Origin: Alphaproteobacteria bacterium
GTDB lineage: Bacteria; Pseudomonadota; Alphaproteobacteria; Caulobacterales; Caulobacteraceae
Direction: 5' to 3'
DNA: 64,000 bases
Assembly: GCA_018820205.1 (NCBI GenBank)
Contig: JAHJOK010000075.1
Location: 186,001-250,000 of the forward strand
Below the pieces are notes generated by a model, which worked only from the letters and a program-made list of their open reading frames with translations, was not told the origin of the DNA and made no database searches. Below are positions 27,126-35,791 of the stretch, piece by piece. The position numbers and the translations under genes were made by a program. Position 1 is the first letter of the stretch; each line of letters opens with the position of its first letter.

Positions 27126-27662
27126 ATGCGTATTCTGATGCTCGCCGCCGTCGCCGCGTTGATGGCCGCCCCCGCCCTGGCCCAGGACGCGGCCGACGCC
27201 GGCCTGGACCTTCCGCCCATCGTCATGTCGACCGAACATCCGGACGAAGAGGCGGTCGATCCCTATGAACGGTCCAACGCCAACGCCGACGCCGCTCCGT
27301 TCGAGGGCGCGGCCATGTGGGAGGCCTTTCACGGCGAGGCCGGGGTCTCGCGTCTGGTCGATGATTTCGTGGATCGCGCGACCACCGATCCGCGCATCTC
27401 CGAGACCTTCGTCAGTCACGACCTGGTGCGTCTGCGGCGCACGCTGAAGGAGCAGTTCGGCTATATCCTGGGCGGCCCGGTGACCTACACCGGTCGCGAC
27501 ATGGAGGCCGCCCATCGCGACCTGGGACTTCAGGCCGCCGACATGGGCGCCCTGGTCGAGATCCTGCAACAGGCGATGTCGGCCGAGGGCGTCGCCTTTC
27601 CGGCCCAGAACCGCTTTCTGGCCAAGCTTGCGCCGATGCGCCGGGATATCGTGACGCGATAG
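27126..27662 (+). CDS. Exported group 1 truncated hemoglobin
   Basis: 178 aa from the ATG at 27126 with a clear signal peptide (MRILMLAAVAALMAAPALAQ). After an acidic linker (about residues 21-60) comes a 2/2 globin: AFHGEAGVSRLVDDFVDRATTDPRISETF, LKEQFGYILGGPVTYTGRDMEAAHRDLGL, whose His (AHRDLGL) is the proximal F8 ligand, and ALVEILQQAMSAEGVAFPAQNRFLAKLAPMRRDIV. Truncated hemoglobins bind O2 or NO; most are cytoplasmic, so the signal peptide implies a periplasmic role. It lies 4 nt after the DUF3034 gene and is surely co-transcribed with it. Confidence 0.88.
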   Translation: MRILMLAAVAALMAAPALAQDAADAGLDLPPIVMSTEHPDEEAVDPYERSNANADAAPFEGAAMWEAFHGEAGVSRLVDDFVDRATTDPRISETFVSHDLVRLRRTLKEQFGYILGGPVTYTGRDMEAAHRDLGLQAADMGALVEILQQAMSAEGVAFPAQNRFLAKLAPMRRDIVTR

Positions 27663-27764
27663 GTTTCCGTTCTCGCACCGCAACAAAACGGTTGCACATA
27701 GTCGCCTGACCGGTCCACGCTGGCCCCTCGCCCATCGCGAGGAGAGACCGTCACGTTCGACGAA

Positions 27765-29168
27765 ATGTCAGGCCACGCCGGATCCGATCAGGTCCGTGAA
27801 AGCTACCGGACCCTGGCCCGGTGGCTGGAGGACGCGCCTGCCGACCTGCTGCAGGCCCGCTCGCGTCAGGCGGAGCTGTTCTTTCGCCGGATGGGGGTGA
27901 CCTTCGCCGTCTATGGCGACGTGGAATCCAACGAACGTCTGATCCCCTTCGACGTCGTGCCCCGGATCATCGGCGCGGCCGAATGGGCCGATCTGGAAAA
28001 GGGCCTGAAACAGCGGGTCTCGGCCATCAACGCCTTCCTGAAGGACATCTACGGACCCCAGGACTGTATCCGCGCCGGCGTCATCCCGGCCGAGCTGGTC
28101 TTCACCAACCCCCACTATCGCCCCGAGATGCAGGGCCGGCGCCCGCCCGGCGACATCTGGACCCATATCACCGGCGTCGATCTGGTCCGCACGGGCGAAG
28201 ACGGGTTCGTGGTGCTGGAGGACAACTGCCGCACCCCCTCGGGCGTCTCCTACATGCTGGAGAACCGCGAGATGATGATGCGGTTGTTCCCCGACATGTT
28301 CGCCGAACACAGCGTGCGCCCGGTCGAGACTTATACCGACATGCTGCTGGCCAGTCTGGCGGCCTCGGCGCCCGCCCACGCCGGGGCCGATCCGAACATC
28401 GTCGTCCTGACGCCCGGCCCCTACAACTCGGCCTACTACGAGCACAGCTTCCTGGCCGACAAGCTGGGGGTGGAACTGGTCCAGGGCACCGACCTGTTCG
28501 TCAACGACGACCGCGTCTTCATGCGCACGACCGAGGGGCCCAAGCGCGTCGACGTGATCTATCGCCGCGTCGACGACGACTGGCTGGATCCGCTGACCTT
28601 CCGCCCGGACTCGACGGTCGGGGTGCCGGGCATCATGTCGGCCTATGTCGCGGGCAATGTGACCCTGTCGAACGCCGTCGGCACGGGCGTCGCCGACGAC
28701 AAGGCCGTCTATACCTACATGCCCGAGATCATTAAGTTCTTCTCGGGCGGCGATCCCATTCTGGGCAACGTTCCGACCTGGCGCTGCCGCGAGCCCGACG
28801 CCCTGAAGGAGGTGCTCGACAAACTGCCCGAGCTGGTGGTCAAGGAGGTCGGCGGCTCCGGCGGCTACGGCATGCTGGTCGGCCCGGCCTCGACCAAGGC
28901 CGAGATCGAGGAATTCCGGAAAAAGCTGATCGCCGACCCCGACGATTTCATCGCTCAGCCGACCCTGGCCCTGTCGACCGCCCCGACCCTGGACGGCGGT
29001 TCGTTGTCGCCCCGCCACGTGGACCTGCGCCCGTTCGTGCTGTCCAGCCCCGCCGGCGTGCGCGTCGCGCCGGGCGGCCTGACCCGGGTGGCGCTGAAGG
29101 CCGGGTCGCTCGTGGTCAACTCCAGCCAGGGCGGCGGCACCAAGGACACCTGGGTGCTGGATGACTGA
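27765..29168 (+). CDS. Circularly permuted ATP-grasp protein of the Anbu cluster
   Basis: 467 aa. COG2308/DUF404-DUF407: FRRMGVTFAVYGD, LIPFDVVPRIIGAAEWADLEKGLKQRVSAINAFLKDIYG, DIWTHITGVDLVRTGEDGFVVLEDNCRTPSGVSYMLENREMM, VVKEVGGSGGYGMLVGP, and SPRHVDLRPFVLSSPAGVRVAPGGLTRVAL. These are circularly permuted ATP-grasp ligases predicted to form peptide or amide bonds. The ATG at 27765 has only a distant purine-rich run upstream, so translation initiation is unusual, but no other start fits. First gene of the four-gene set with alpha-E, transglutaminase and Anbu peptidase. Confidence 0.9.
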   Translation: MSGHAGSDQVRESYRTLARWLEDAPADLLQARSRQAELFFRRMGVTFAVYGDVESNERLIPFDVVPRIIGAAEWADLEKGLKQRVSAINAFLKDIYGPQDCIRAGVIPAELVFTNPHYRPEMQGRRPPGDIWTHITGVDLVRTGEDGFVVLEDNCRTPSGVSYMLENREMMMRLFPDMFAEHSVRPVETYTDMLLASLAASAPAHAGADPNIVVLTPGPYNSAYYEHSFLADKLGVELVQGTDLFVNDDRVFMRTTEGPKRVDVIYRRVDDDWLDPLTFRPDSTVGVPGIMSAYVAGNVTLSNAVGTGVADDKAVYTYMPEIIKFFSGGDPILGNVPTWRCREPDALKEVLDKLPELVVKEVGGSGGYGMLVGPASTKAEIEEFRKKLIADPDDFIAQPTLALSTAPTLDGGSLSPRHVDLRPFVLSSPAGVRVAPGGLTRVALKAGSLVVNSSQGGGTKDTWVLDD

Positions 29169-29177
29169 GCCGACACG

Positions 29178-30116
29178 ATGCTGAGCCGCACCGCCGAAAG
29201 TCTGTACTGGACCGGCCGCTATATGGAGCGGGCCGACTTCCTGGCGCGCATCCTGGAGGCGGCCGTGCGTCTGGCGGCCCTGCCCGCCCGTGACGGCGCC
29301 GCCGCCACCGCCTGGGCCAGCGCCATCGCCTCGGCCGGCGTCTCGCGCGCCTTCGCCGAGACCGGCCGCACCCCGTCCGAGAAGTCGGTGCGCGAGTTCC
29401 TGGCCTTCGCGCCGGACAACCCGTCTTCGATCCGCGCCTGCATCACCGCCGCCCGCACCAATGCCCGCTCGGTCCGCACCGCCCTGACGATCGAGCTGTG
29501 GGAGGCCATCAACGGGGCCTGGAACGGACTGGCGGAACTGGGCGAGCCGACCAAGCGCGATGATTTCGTCCACTATCTGGAATGGGTGAAGGGCGTCAGC
29601 CTGGCGTTCGAGGGCGCCTCGTCGCGGACCATGCTGCGCAACGACGCCTACTGGTTCCTGCGGCTGGGCGGGGCGATCGAGCGGGCCGACAACACCGCCC
29701 GCCTGCTGGACGTCAAATACCATCTGCTGCTGCCCGCCGGCGAACGGGTGGGGGGCCAGCTCGACTATTTCCAGTGGACCACCCTGTTGCGCGAGGTGTC
29801 GGCCCTGACCGCCTACCGCTGGGTCTATCGCGAAAGCGTCCGCCCTTGGCTGGTGGCCGACCTGATGGTGCTGAACCGTCAGATGCCGCGATCCCTGGCC
29901 AGTTGTCAGGGGATGATCGTCAGCTATCTGGACCGTCTGGCCACCGACTACGGCCGTCGCGGCCCGGCCCAACGTCTGGCTTCGGCGCGCCTGACCCGGT
30001 TCAACGAGACCAATATCGAACAGATCTTCCAGGCCGGGCTGCACGAATACATCCTGTCGTTCCTCAGCGAGAACAACGCCCTGGCCGCCGCCGTCCAAGA
30101 TCAGTACCTGGTGTAG
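29178..30116 (+). CDS. Alpha-E domain protein (COG2307/DUF403)
   Basis: 312 aa, all-helical: MLSRTAESLYWTGRYMERADFLARILEAAVRL, LWEAINGAWNGLAEL, SRTMLRNDAYWFLRLGGAIERADNTARLLDVKYHLLLP, SVRPWLVADLMVLNRQMPRSLASC. The alpha-E domain has conserved Glu and Arg residues and accompanies ATP-grasp COG2308 proteins almost always, either next door or fused. It starts 9 bp after that gene. The activity is not established; it is thought to act with the ATP-grasp ligase. Confidence 0.92.
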   Translation: MLSRTAESLYWTGRYMERADFLARILEAAVRLAALPARDGAAATAWASAIASAGVSRAFAETGRTPSEKSVREFLAFAPDNPSSIRACITAARTNARSVRTALTIELWEAINGAWNGLAELGEPTKRDDFVHYLEWVKGVSLAFEGASSRTMLRNDAYWFLRLGGAIERADNTARLLDVKYHLLLPAGERVGGQLDYFQWTTLLREVSALTAYRWVYRESVRPWLVADLMVLNRQMPRSLASCQGMIVSYLDRLATDYGRRGPAQRLASARLTRFNETNIEQIFQAGLHEYILSFLSENNALAAAVQDQYLV

Positions 30117-30126
30117 AGAGGCGGCC

Positions 30127-30969
30127 ATGCGTATTCGGATCGATCACGAAACCCGCTATTCCTACGACCGCGCCGCCCGGTTCATCGTCCAGGTCCTGCG
30201 TCTGACGCCGCGCTCGACCGAGGGCCAGCAGGTCCGCGACTGGCGCATCGAGACCGACATCGACGCCCGCCTGCGCCGGTCCGAAGACGCCTTCGGCAAC
30301 ATCGTCCACACGCTCTATACCGAGCGGCCGACCGACGCCCTGATGGTGCGGGTCACGGGCGAGGTGGCGACGATCGACACCGGCGGGGTGCTGCGCGGCA
30401 GCCCCGAGCGCCTGTCGCCGCTGGTGTTCCTGCGCGACACGCCGCTGACCGCGGCCGACGCGGCCCTGCGCGCCCTGGCCGACGAGATCGGCCCCGGCGG
30501 CGACACCCTGACCCGGCTGCATCGGCTGATGGAGGCGATCAACACCCAGGTCGCCTTCATGGTCGGCTCGACCACGGCCGACCACACCGCCGCCGACGCC
30601 TATGCCCAGAGACAGGGCGTGTGCCAGGACCACGCCCAGATCTTTATCTCGGCGGCGCGACGCATGGGAATTCCCGCCCGTTACATCTCGGGCCACCTGC
30701 ACCGCAGCGACGGGATCGAGGACCAGGAGGCCGCCCACGCCTGGGCCGAAGCCTGGGTGCCCGACCTGGGCTGGGTCGGGTTCGACGCCGCCAACGGCAT
30801 CAGTCCGACGGAGCATTATGTCCGCGTCGCCTGCGGTCTGGACGCCCTGGGCGCCTCGCCCATTCGCGGGACCAGCTATGGCGGCGGGGGCGAAACGATG
30901 GCGGTCGCGCTGCGTGTGCGTCAGATGCAACAGACCCAGCAGCAACAGCAATCTCAGGGAATATACTGA
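30127..30969 (+). CDS. Transglutaminase-like cysteine protease-fold protein
   Basis: 280 aa. The N-terminal bacterial transglutaminase-like domain (MRIRIDHETRYSYDRAARFIVQVLRLTPRS) precedes the catalytic core: Cys in YAQRQGVCQDHAQIFISAARRMGIPARYISGHL, His in AAHAWAEAWVPDLGWVGFDAANG and the following Asp complete the triad. The tail is rich in Gln (QQTQQQQQSQGIY). Third gene of the Anbu cluster; predicted cytoplasmic peptidase or amidase acting on the product of the ATP-grasp ligase. It starts 10 bp after the alpha-E gene. Confidence 0.92.
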   Translation: MRIRIDHETRYSYDRAARFIVQVLRLTPRSTEGQQVRDWRIETDIDARLRRSEDAFGNIVHTLYTERPTDALMVRVTGEVATIDTGGVLRGSPERLSPLVFLRDTPLTAADAALRALADEIGPGGDTLTRLHRLMEAINTQVAFMVGSTTADHTAADAYAQRQGVCQDHAQIFISAARRMGIPARYISGHLHRSDGIEDQEAAHAWAEAWVPDLGWVGFDAANGISPTEHYVRVACGLDALGASPIRGTSYGGGGETMAVALRVRQMQQTQQQQQSQGIY

Positions 30970-31057
30970 TGCGGCGAGGGATCGTTTCGTTAATCGAATC
31001 TGTTAGCGTCCCCCTTCCAATGAGGTGTGGGCCCCTGTGCGGGCCTGGTCTTTCGAT

Positions 31058-31834
31058 ATGACTTACTGCGTCGGCATGATGGTGAACGAGGGTCTGGCGA
31101 TGATCGCCGACACCCGCACGAACGCCGGCGTGGACAACATCTCGTCCTACAAGAAGCTGCACGTCACCGAGATTCCGGGCGAGCGCGTCATCGCCATCGC
31201 CACCGCCGGCAACCTGTCTGTGACCCAGATGGCCCTGTCGCAGGTGTCGAAGGGCATCAAGATGCCGGGCAGCGAGGAGCTGGAAACCCTCGAGACGGCC
31301 CCCAGCCTGTTCCGCGCCGCCCAGATCTGCGGTCACGCCCTGCATCAGGTCCGGGCCGAAATCTCGCCCTCGCCCGAGGCCGACACCCTGCGGCTCAGCG
31401 CCAGCATGCTGCTGGGCGGACAGGTCAAGGGCGGCCAGCTGCGCCTGTACCTGATCTATTCGCTCGGCAATTTCATCGAGTGCGGGCCCGACACGCCCTA
31501 CATGCAGATCGGCGAGCTGAAATACGGCAAGCCCATTCTGGACCGCGCCCTGCGCCCCGACACCCCGATGGCCGAGGCGGTCAAACTGGGTCTGATCAGT
31601 TTCGACTCCACCATCCGCTCGAACATCGCCGTCGGCCCGCCGTTCGACATGATCGTCATTCCGCGCGACGGCCTGTACGGCGACCAGCGCCGGATCGAGG
31701 CCGACGACCCCTATTTCCGCGACCTTGGCCGCCGCTGGTCCGAGGCCCTCTCCGACGCCCACCGCGCCATGCCGACCCCGCCCTGGCTCGAACCGACCGA
31801 GCAGGCCCGACCCAGCATGTCGGTGGTGGGCTAG
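31058..31834 (+). CDS. Anbu-type proteasome-like peptidase
   Basis: 258 aa from the ATG at 31058 (MTYCVGMMVNEG), so that Met removal exposes Thr as N-terminal nucleophile, as in Ntn hydrolases; a GTG at 31025 in frame would hide it. Proteasome beta-fold features: GLAMIADTRTNAGVDN, SSYKKLHV (Lys33 equivalent), RVIAIATAGNLSVTQM and DMIVIPRDGLY. Anbu (COG3484) is the ancestral HslV/proteasome-like peptidase. It completes the conserved set with ATP-grasp, alpha-E and transglutaminase proteins, a proposed peptide-synthesis and degradation system. Confidence 0.92.
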   Translation: MTYCVGMMVNEGLAMIADTRTNAGVDNISSYKKLHVTEIPGERVIAIATAGNLSVTQMALSQVSKGIKMPGSEELETLETAPSLFRAAQICGHALHQVRAEISPSPEADTLRLSASMLLGGQVKGGQLRLYLIYSLGNFIECGPDTPYMQIGELKYGKPILDRALRPDTPMAEAVKLGLISFDSTIRSNIAVGPPFDMIVIPRDGLYGDQRRIEADDPYFRDLGRRWSEALSDAHRAMPTPPWLEPTEQARPSMSVVG

Positions 31835-31850
31835 GCGCCTTCCCCCCGTT

Positions 31851-32075
31851 CCGTGCATCCCCGCGAAGGCGGGGACCCAAGTTTGAAAGTTTAAGCCTCG
31901 GCAAGGCCCGCCCATAAATTCCGTGCATCCCCGCGAAGGCGGGGACCCAGGTTGGAACCGGAGCGCCGCCGGCAACCGGTTCGTTCAAGCCCACCCGGCG
32001 TATGCGCCTGAGCAATAACCTGACCGCCTCGCGCGCCGCCAAAACCTGGGTCCCCGCCTTCGCGGGGATGCACGG
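31851..32075. repeat. Cluster of three type A REPs after the Anbu gene
   Basis: Copies at 31851-31879 and 31921-31949 run in the same direction; a third, inverted copy lies at 32047-32075. The last two form a REPIN of about 155 bp and the first is an extra direct copy. All carry the TCCCCGCGAAGGCGGGGA hairpin or its complement. Confidence 0.9.
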
Positions 32076-32320
32076 TGTCTGGTATCCGGCCCGGTTGATC
32101 CGCACCCACGCCGATTTCCCCAACCCGATCAACGCCGGCGCCGAAAACGCCCCCCATTTCCGCGCCCTGCATCAAACCCGCTGTATCCTTCACCCGGTCC
32201 CGTCGCTGGGGAAGGGCGCAAGGCCTTGCGAGCTTGTCGCGGCGGGAACGGAGGGAGCGGGGGTCTGTGAGGACCGGCGGTCGGGGGCTGTGTCTCCCGG
32301 TCCCGGGCCTCGCGGGCGAT

Positions 32321-32409
32321 GGGGGCTCAAGCAGAGACCCGGTGTTTCAAGCGACAGTCCCCCTTGGGGGCTCAAGCAGCGAGACGCCGCGCGTCGAGCG
32401 ATAGCCCCC
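32321..32409. repeat. Two tandem GGGGGCTCAAGC hairpin units
   Basis: Unit 1 (32321-32363) and unit 2 (32366-32409) both open with GGGGGCTCAAGCAG and close with CCCCC preceded by a complement of GGGGGCT; unit 2 pairs perfectly (GGGGGCT/AGCCCCC) and holds an inner GACGC/GCGTC hairpin. Loops differ while stems are kept. Confidence 0.65.
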
Positions 32410-32696
32410 AGAAAAGAGCGTGGGCAGGAAACCCATGTTGTCCAGGGGATCGGCTTTCGCGAGCACGCCGACCTTCCCGCCGGGGGCTTGTAGTCGGCAA
32501 GGCGTTAAGAGCGTCGCTGGTTCGGGAATTGCATTGCGGATCCAGAGCCGACAGCACCCGGTCAGACCTTCCGTGCGGCGCGTTCAGCCTTCGTCGAAAC
32601 GGTATTCAAAACTCAAATCCGGACGAGGGTCCGGAATGCGCCGCCCGCCCTTCCCATACCCTCCGCCCCCAAAGGCGGGAGGCGATGACGCATGTC

Positions 32697-32771
32697 TTGC
32701 GAATGAAAATGCGACCAATTCGCAAATTGCCTTGCCCGCCCCGGCAAAGCTGTTATTGCGAGCGCATCGCA
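32697..32771. promoter_or_regulatory. Operator-like dyads upstream of the siderophore receptor (Fur candidate)
   Basis: TTGCGAAT (32697-32704) and ATTCGCAA (32718-32725) form a dyad with a 13-bp spacer, and TGCGA-GCGCA-TCGCA (32757-32771) forms a second, 22 bp before the TTG start. Fur boxes in alphaproteobacteria have TGC-AAT-ATT-GCA elements of this style, but the spacing does not match the consensus exactly. Confidence 0.35.
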
Positions 32772-32793
32772 TTTTCAACAACGGATCGCCGCA

Positions 32794-35076
32794 TTGTCCT
32801 CCCCCAACGCCGCCGCCCTTCGCGTCCTTCTGACCGCCTCCACCGCCGCCGGGATGCTGTGCGCCGCACCCGCCCTGGCCTATGAGCCGGCGACCGATCC
32901 CGTGGTGGATCCCGGCGCGTCGCAGCAGCAGCAGGCGACCTCGACCGTCCAGACCATCGACGTCGAAGGTCGCCGGGTCAGCCGCGAACCGGACTCGCCC
33001 CGCTTCACCGCGGATGTCGTCGACACGCCGCGCGCCGTCACCGTGATCCCGCAACAGATCATCGAACAGACCGGCGCGACCTCGCTGCAGGACCTGCTGC
33101 GCACCTCGCCCGGCATCACCTTCGGCGCGGGGGAGGGGGGCCAGCCGCTGGCCGACCGGCCCTTCATCCGGGGCCAGGCCTCGGCCAACAACGTCTTCCT
33201 GGACGGCATTCGCGACACCGGCGGACAGCAGCGCGAGGTCTTCGCCCTGGAGCAGATCGAGGTCATCAAGGGACCGGACTCCGTCTATTCAGGCCGGGGG
33301 TCGGGGGGCGGCTCCATCAACCTGTCGACCAAACAGCCCCGTCTGAATGCGTTCACCAACGTCTCGCTGGGCGGCGGCACGGACGGCTATATGCGCGGCA
33401 CGGTCGACTGGAACGCGCCGCTGGGCGGGACGGCCGCCCTGCGCATCAACGTCCTGGGCGCCCAGGGCGACACGCCCGGCCGCGACGCCGTCGATTATGA
33501 CAAGTTCGGCCTGCTGGTCTCGCTCGGCGCCGGCCTCGGGACCGACACCCACGCCACGGCCAGCTACTATCACCTGACGTCGAACGCGATGCCGGACTAC
33601 GGCATCCCGCTGTTCACCAAGATCGGCGTGCGCACGACCGACAGCGGCGTTCTGGACGTGCCCTATGACAGCTTCTACGGCCTGACCGACCGCGACTACC
33701 TGGAGGTCGCCACCGATGCCTTCACCTTCGATTTCCAGCATCGTTTTTCCGACGCCCTGACGATCCGCAACGTCAGCCGCTATTCGGAAAACCTGAACGA
33801 CTATGTCGTCACCAACCCCGGCGACGGCGGCAACATCAGCAATGTCGGGGCCGCCCTGATCGACGGCGTCTACTGGATGAAGCGGGCGCTGAAGTCGCGC
33901 TGGAACCCGACGCGCACTATCGCCAACGTTACCGACATCTATGGCACCCTCTCGGCCGGCGGCCTGACCCACTCCTATGACGTCGGCCTGGAACTGAGCC
34001 GCGAGAAGAACCAGAACGCCTCTTATAACATCACGACCCTGACCGGCTCGGCCTGCCCTGCGCCCCTGACGGGTCTGGACTGCACGCCGGTCTACGCCCC
34101 CGATCCGTCCGACCCCTGGACCGGCGCGATCGTGCGGGGCGACGTGTCGCGAAACACGACCGAGACGGTCGGCCTCTACGCCTTCGACTCCATCGCCATC
34201 GGGTCGCAATGGGTGATCAATCTGGGGGTTCGCTACGACCAGTATTCGGTCGAGGGCGTGGACGCGCCCGGCCGATCGCAGCCGGACTATACGACCCGCA
34301 GCGGCGACTGGGACTTCGTCAACTATCAGGCCGGCCTGGTCTACAAGCCCACGACCAACAGTTCGATCTACGCCAGCTGGTCGACCGCTTCGACCCCGCC
34401 GACCATCGCCGGGGGCGACCAGAACGCCGGCAACGGCGCGGGCTCGGGCAATCTGGAGTTCGTCCTGCTGGAGCCGGAAGACACCACCAGCTACGAGGTC
34501 GGGGCCAAGGTCTCCCTGTTCCGCCAGCAGCTTCTGCTCAGCGCCGCCGCCTTCCATCTGACTCGCGAGAACGCCCAGATTCAGACCTCGGCCGGCGTCT
34601 ACGCCCAAGTCGGAGAGGTCGAGGTTCAGGGCATCGAACTGGGCGCCTCGGGCAATATCACCGACCGCTGGCAGGTGTTCGGCGGCTACACCTTCATGGA
34701 CTCCGAACTGGTTCGCGGGAATTTCAACAACATCAACCAGGGCGACCCGCTGGCCAATACGCCGGAACATACGTTCAGCGTCTTCTCGACCTATCGGCTG
34801 ACGGACCGGTTCACGGCCGGGGGCGGCGTCTACTACGTCTCGGACAATCTGGGCGGCAACCAGGGCGGCGCGGGCGGCGGATCGAACCGGATCTATGCGC
34901 CCGAATACACCCGGCTGGACCTGTTCGCCTCGTACGACATCAACGATCGCACCTCGCTGCAGCTGAACGTGCAGAACGCGGGCGATGAAGCGTATATCAT
35001 CCGCACCAATGGCGTTCACCACGCCGACGTCGCCCCGGCCCGTTCGGCCACCCTGGCGCTGAACCTGCGCTTCTAG
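32794..35076 (+). CDS. TonB-dependent catecholate siderophore receptor
   Basis: 760 aa from a TTG at 32794; the signal peptide ends near APALAYE. The plug domain begins [51 protein letters not shown] and continues [45 protein letters not shown]. The 22-strand barrel follows, with [11 protein letters not shown] and a final [11 protein letters not shown] ending in Phe. It is closest in style to Fiu/PiuA catecholate receptors. The downstream PiuC-like hydroxylase supports that assignment. Iron control by Fur is likely. Confidence 0.92.
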   Translation: MSSPNAAALRVLLTASTAAGMLCAAPALAYEPATDPVVDPGASQQQQATSTVQTIDVEGRRVSREPDSPRFTADVVDTPRAVTVIPQQIIEQTGATSLQDLLRTSPGITFGAGEGGQPLADRPFIRGQASANNVFLDGIRDTGGQQREVFALEQIEVIKGPDSVYSGRGSGGGSINLSTKQPRLNAFTNVSLGGGTDGYMRGTVDWNAPLGGTAALRINVLGAQGDTPGRDAVDYDKFGLLVSLGAGLGTDTHATASYYHLTSNAMPDYGIPLFTKIGVRTTDSGVLDVPYDSFYGLTDRDYLEVATDAFTFDFQHRFSDALTIRNVSRYSENLNDYVVTNPGDGGNISNVGAALIDGVYWMKRALKSRWNPTRTIANVTDIYGTLSAGGLTHSYDVGLELSREKNQNASYNITTLTGSACPAPLTGLDCTPVYAPDPSDPWTGAIVRGDVSRNTTETVGLYAFDSIAIGSQWVINLGVRYDQYSVEGVDAPGRSQPDYTTRSGDWDFVNYQAGLVYKPTTNSSIYASWSTASTPPTIAGGDQNAGNGAGSGNLEFVLLEPEDTTSYEVGAKVSLFRQQLLLSAAAFHLTRENAQIQTSAGVYAQVGEVEVQGIELGASGNITDRWQVFGGYTFMDSELVRGNFNNINQGDPLANTPEHTFSVFSTYRLTDRFTAGGGVYYVSDNLGGNQGGAGGGSNRIYAPEYTRLDLFASYDINDRTSLQLNVQNAGDEAYIIRTNGVHHADVAPARSATLALNLRF

Positions 35077-35096
35077 AGTTCGCGGAGATCTGGTCC

Positions 35097-35777
35097 TTGC
35101 TGCTGCACATTCCGGAAGTCTTCAGCAAGGACGAGGTCGCGCGGCTGCGGTCGATCCTCGACGCCGGTCCCTGGGCGGACGGAAACGCCACCTCGGGCCA
35201 TCAGTCGGCGCGGGCCAAGTCCAACGCCCAGCTGCCGGAAGACTGCGCCGCCGCCCGCGAGGTCGGCGGCCTGGTCGTGCAAGCCTTGCAGGCCAACCCC
35301 ATGTTCGTCTCGGCCGCCCTGCCGCACACGATCTTTCCGCCCCTGTTCAACCGCTACGAGGGCGGCCAGGCGTTCGGGGCCCATGTCGACAACGCCATCC
35401 GCACCCATCCGTCGGGCCTGCGCATCCGCTCGGACCTGTCCGCGACCCTGTTTCTTTCGGAACCCGATGACTACGACGGCGGCGAACTGACCATCGACGG
35501 CGCTTACGGCCCCCAGGTCGTCAAACTGCCAGCCGGCGATCTGGTGCTCTATCCGTCGCGCAGCCTGCACCGTGTGACCCCGGTCACGCGCGGCGCCCGG
35601 GTGTCATCCTTCTTCTGGATCCAGAGTCTGGTGGCGAACGATCAGGACCGCGAGACCCTTTTCCAGCTTGACGTCGCCACCCAGCGGGTCGCCATCGACA
35701 AGAGCCCGTCCGATCCCGCGGTGCTTGAACTGACCGGCGTCTATCACAACCTGCTCAGGCGGTGGTCCGAAGTCTGA
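35097..35777 (+). CDS. Fe(II)/2-oxoglutarate PKHD-type hydroxylase (PiuC/YbiX-like)
   Basis: 226 aa from a TTG at 35097 with GGAG upstream. [22 protein letters not shown] is the family start. Double-stranded beta-helix residues: [10 protein letters not shown] (HxD iron ligands), [51 protein letters not shown] (distal His and the 2-oxoglutarate-binding Arg). Length equals PiuC/YbiX (about 226). These genes regularly follow catecholate siderophore receptors, as here (20 bp gap). The substrate is unknown. Confidence 0.93.
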   Translation: MLLHIPEVFSKDEVARLRSILDAGPWADGNATSGHQSARAKSNAQLPEDCAAAREVGGLVVQALQANPMFVSAALPHTIFPPLFNRYEGGQAFGAHVDNAIRTHPSGLRIRSDLSATLFLSEPDDYDGGELTIDGAYGPQVVKLPAGDLVLYPSRSLHRVTPVTRGARVSSFFWIQSLVANDQDRETLFQLDVATQRVAIDKSPSDPAVLELTGVYHNLLRRWSEV

Positions 35778-35791
35778 AGACGCAGCGAACC

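Larger units (their letters stand above)
32076..32793. other. 718-bp region without a convincing gene; structured repeats
   Basis: No reading frame here has both a start context and plausible protein sequence. Visible structure: a 14-bp perfect palindrome CGCAAGGCCTTGCG (32217-32230); two tandem hairpin units (32321-32363 and 32366-32409); TCCGGAC-GAGG-GTCCGGA near 32620-32637; a CCTCCGCC/GGCGGGAGG hairpin near 32658-32684; and operator-like dyads before the TonB receptor gene. It does not show the conserved motifs of tmRNA, RNase P RNA, 6S or SRP RNA. Confidence 0.6.

Noticed and set aside
27768-30128. Long open frame (786 codons) antisense to the Anbu cluster
   Set aside because: High GC with strong codon bias creates long antisense frames; the translation is low-complexity Gly/Gln/His/Arg-rich, and the sense strand encodes well-recognised proteins.
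32200-32420. tmRNA, RNase P RNA, 6S or SRP RNA in the structured region
   Set aside because: None of the conserved motifs (GAGGAAAGTCCG, tag frame with TTCGA 3' end, SRP GGAAGCAGCC) is present.
32190-32557. Short open frames of about 61 codons on the minus strand in the gene-free region
   Set aside because: They read through the hairpin repeats, have no ribosome binding site and give Pro/Ser/Arg-rich translations.
33289-35022. 577-codon frame antisense to the TonB receptor gene
   Set aside because: No start context or domain; the sense strand encodes an intact receptor.
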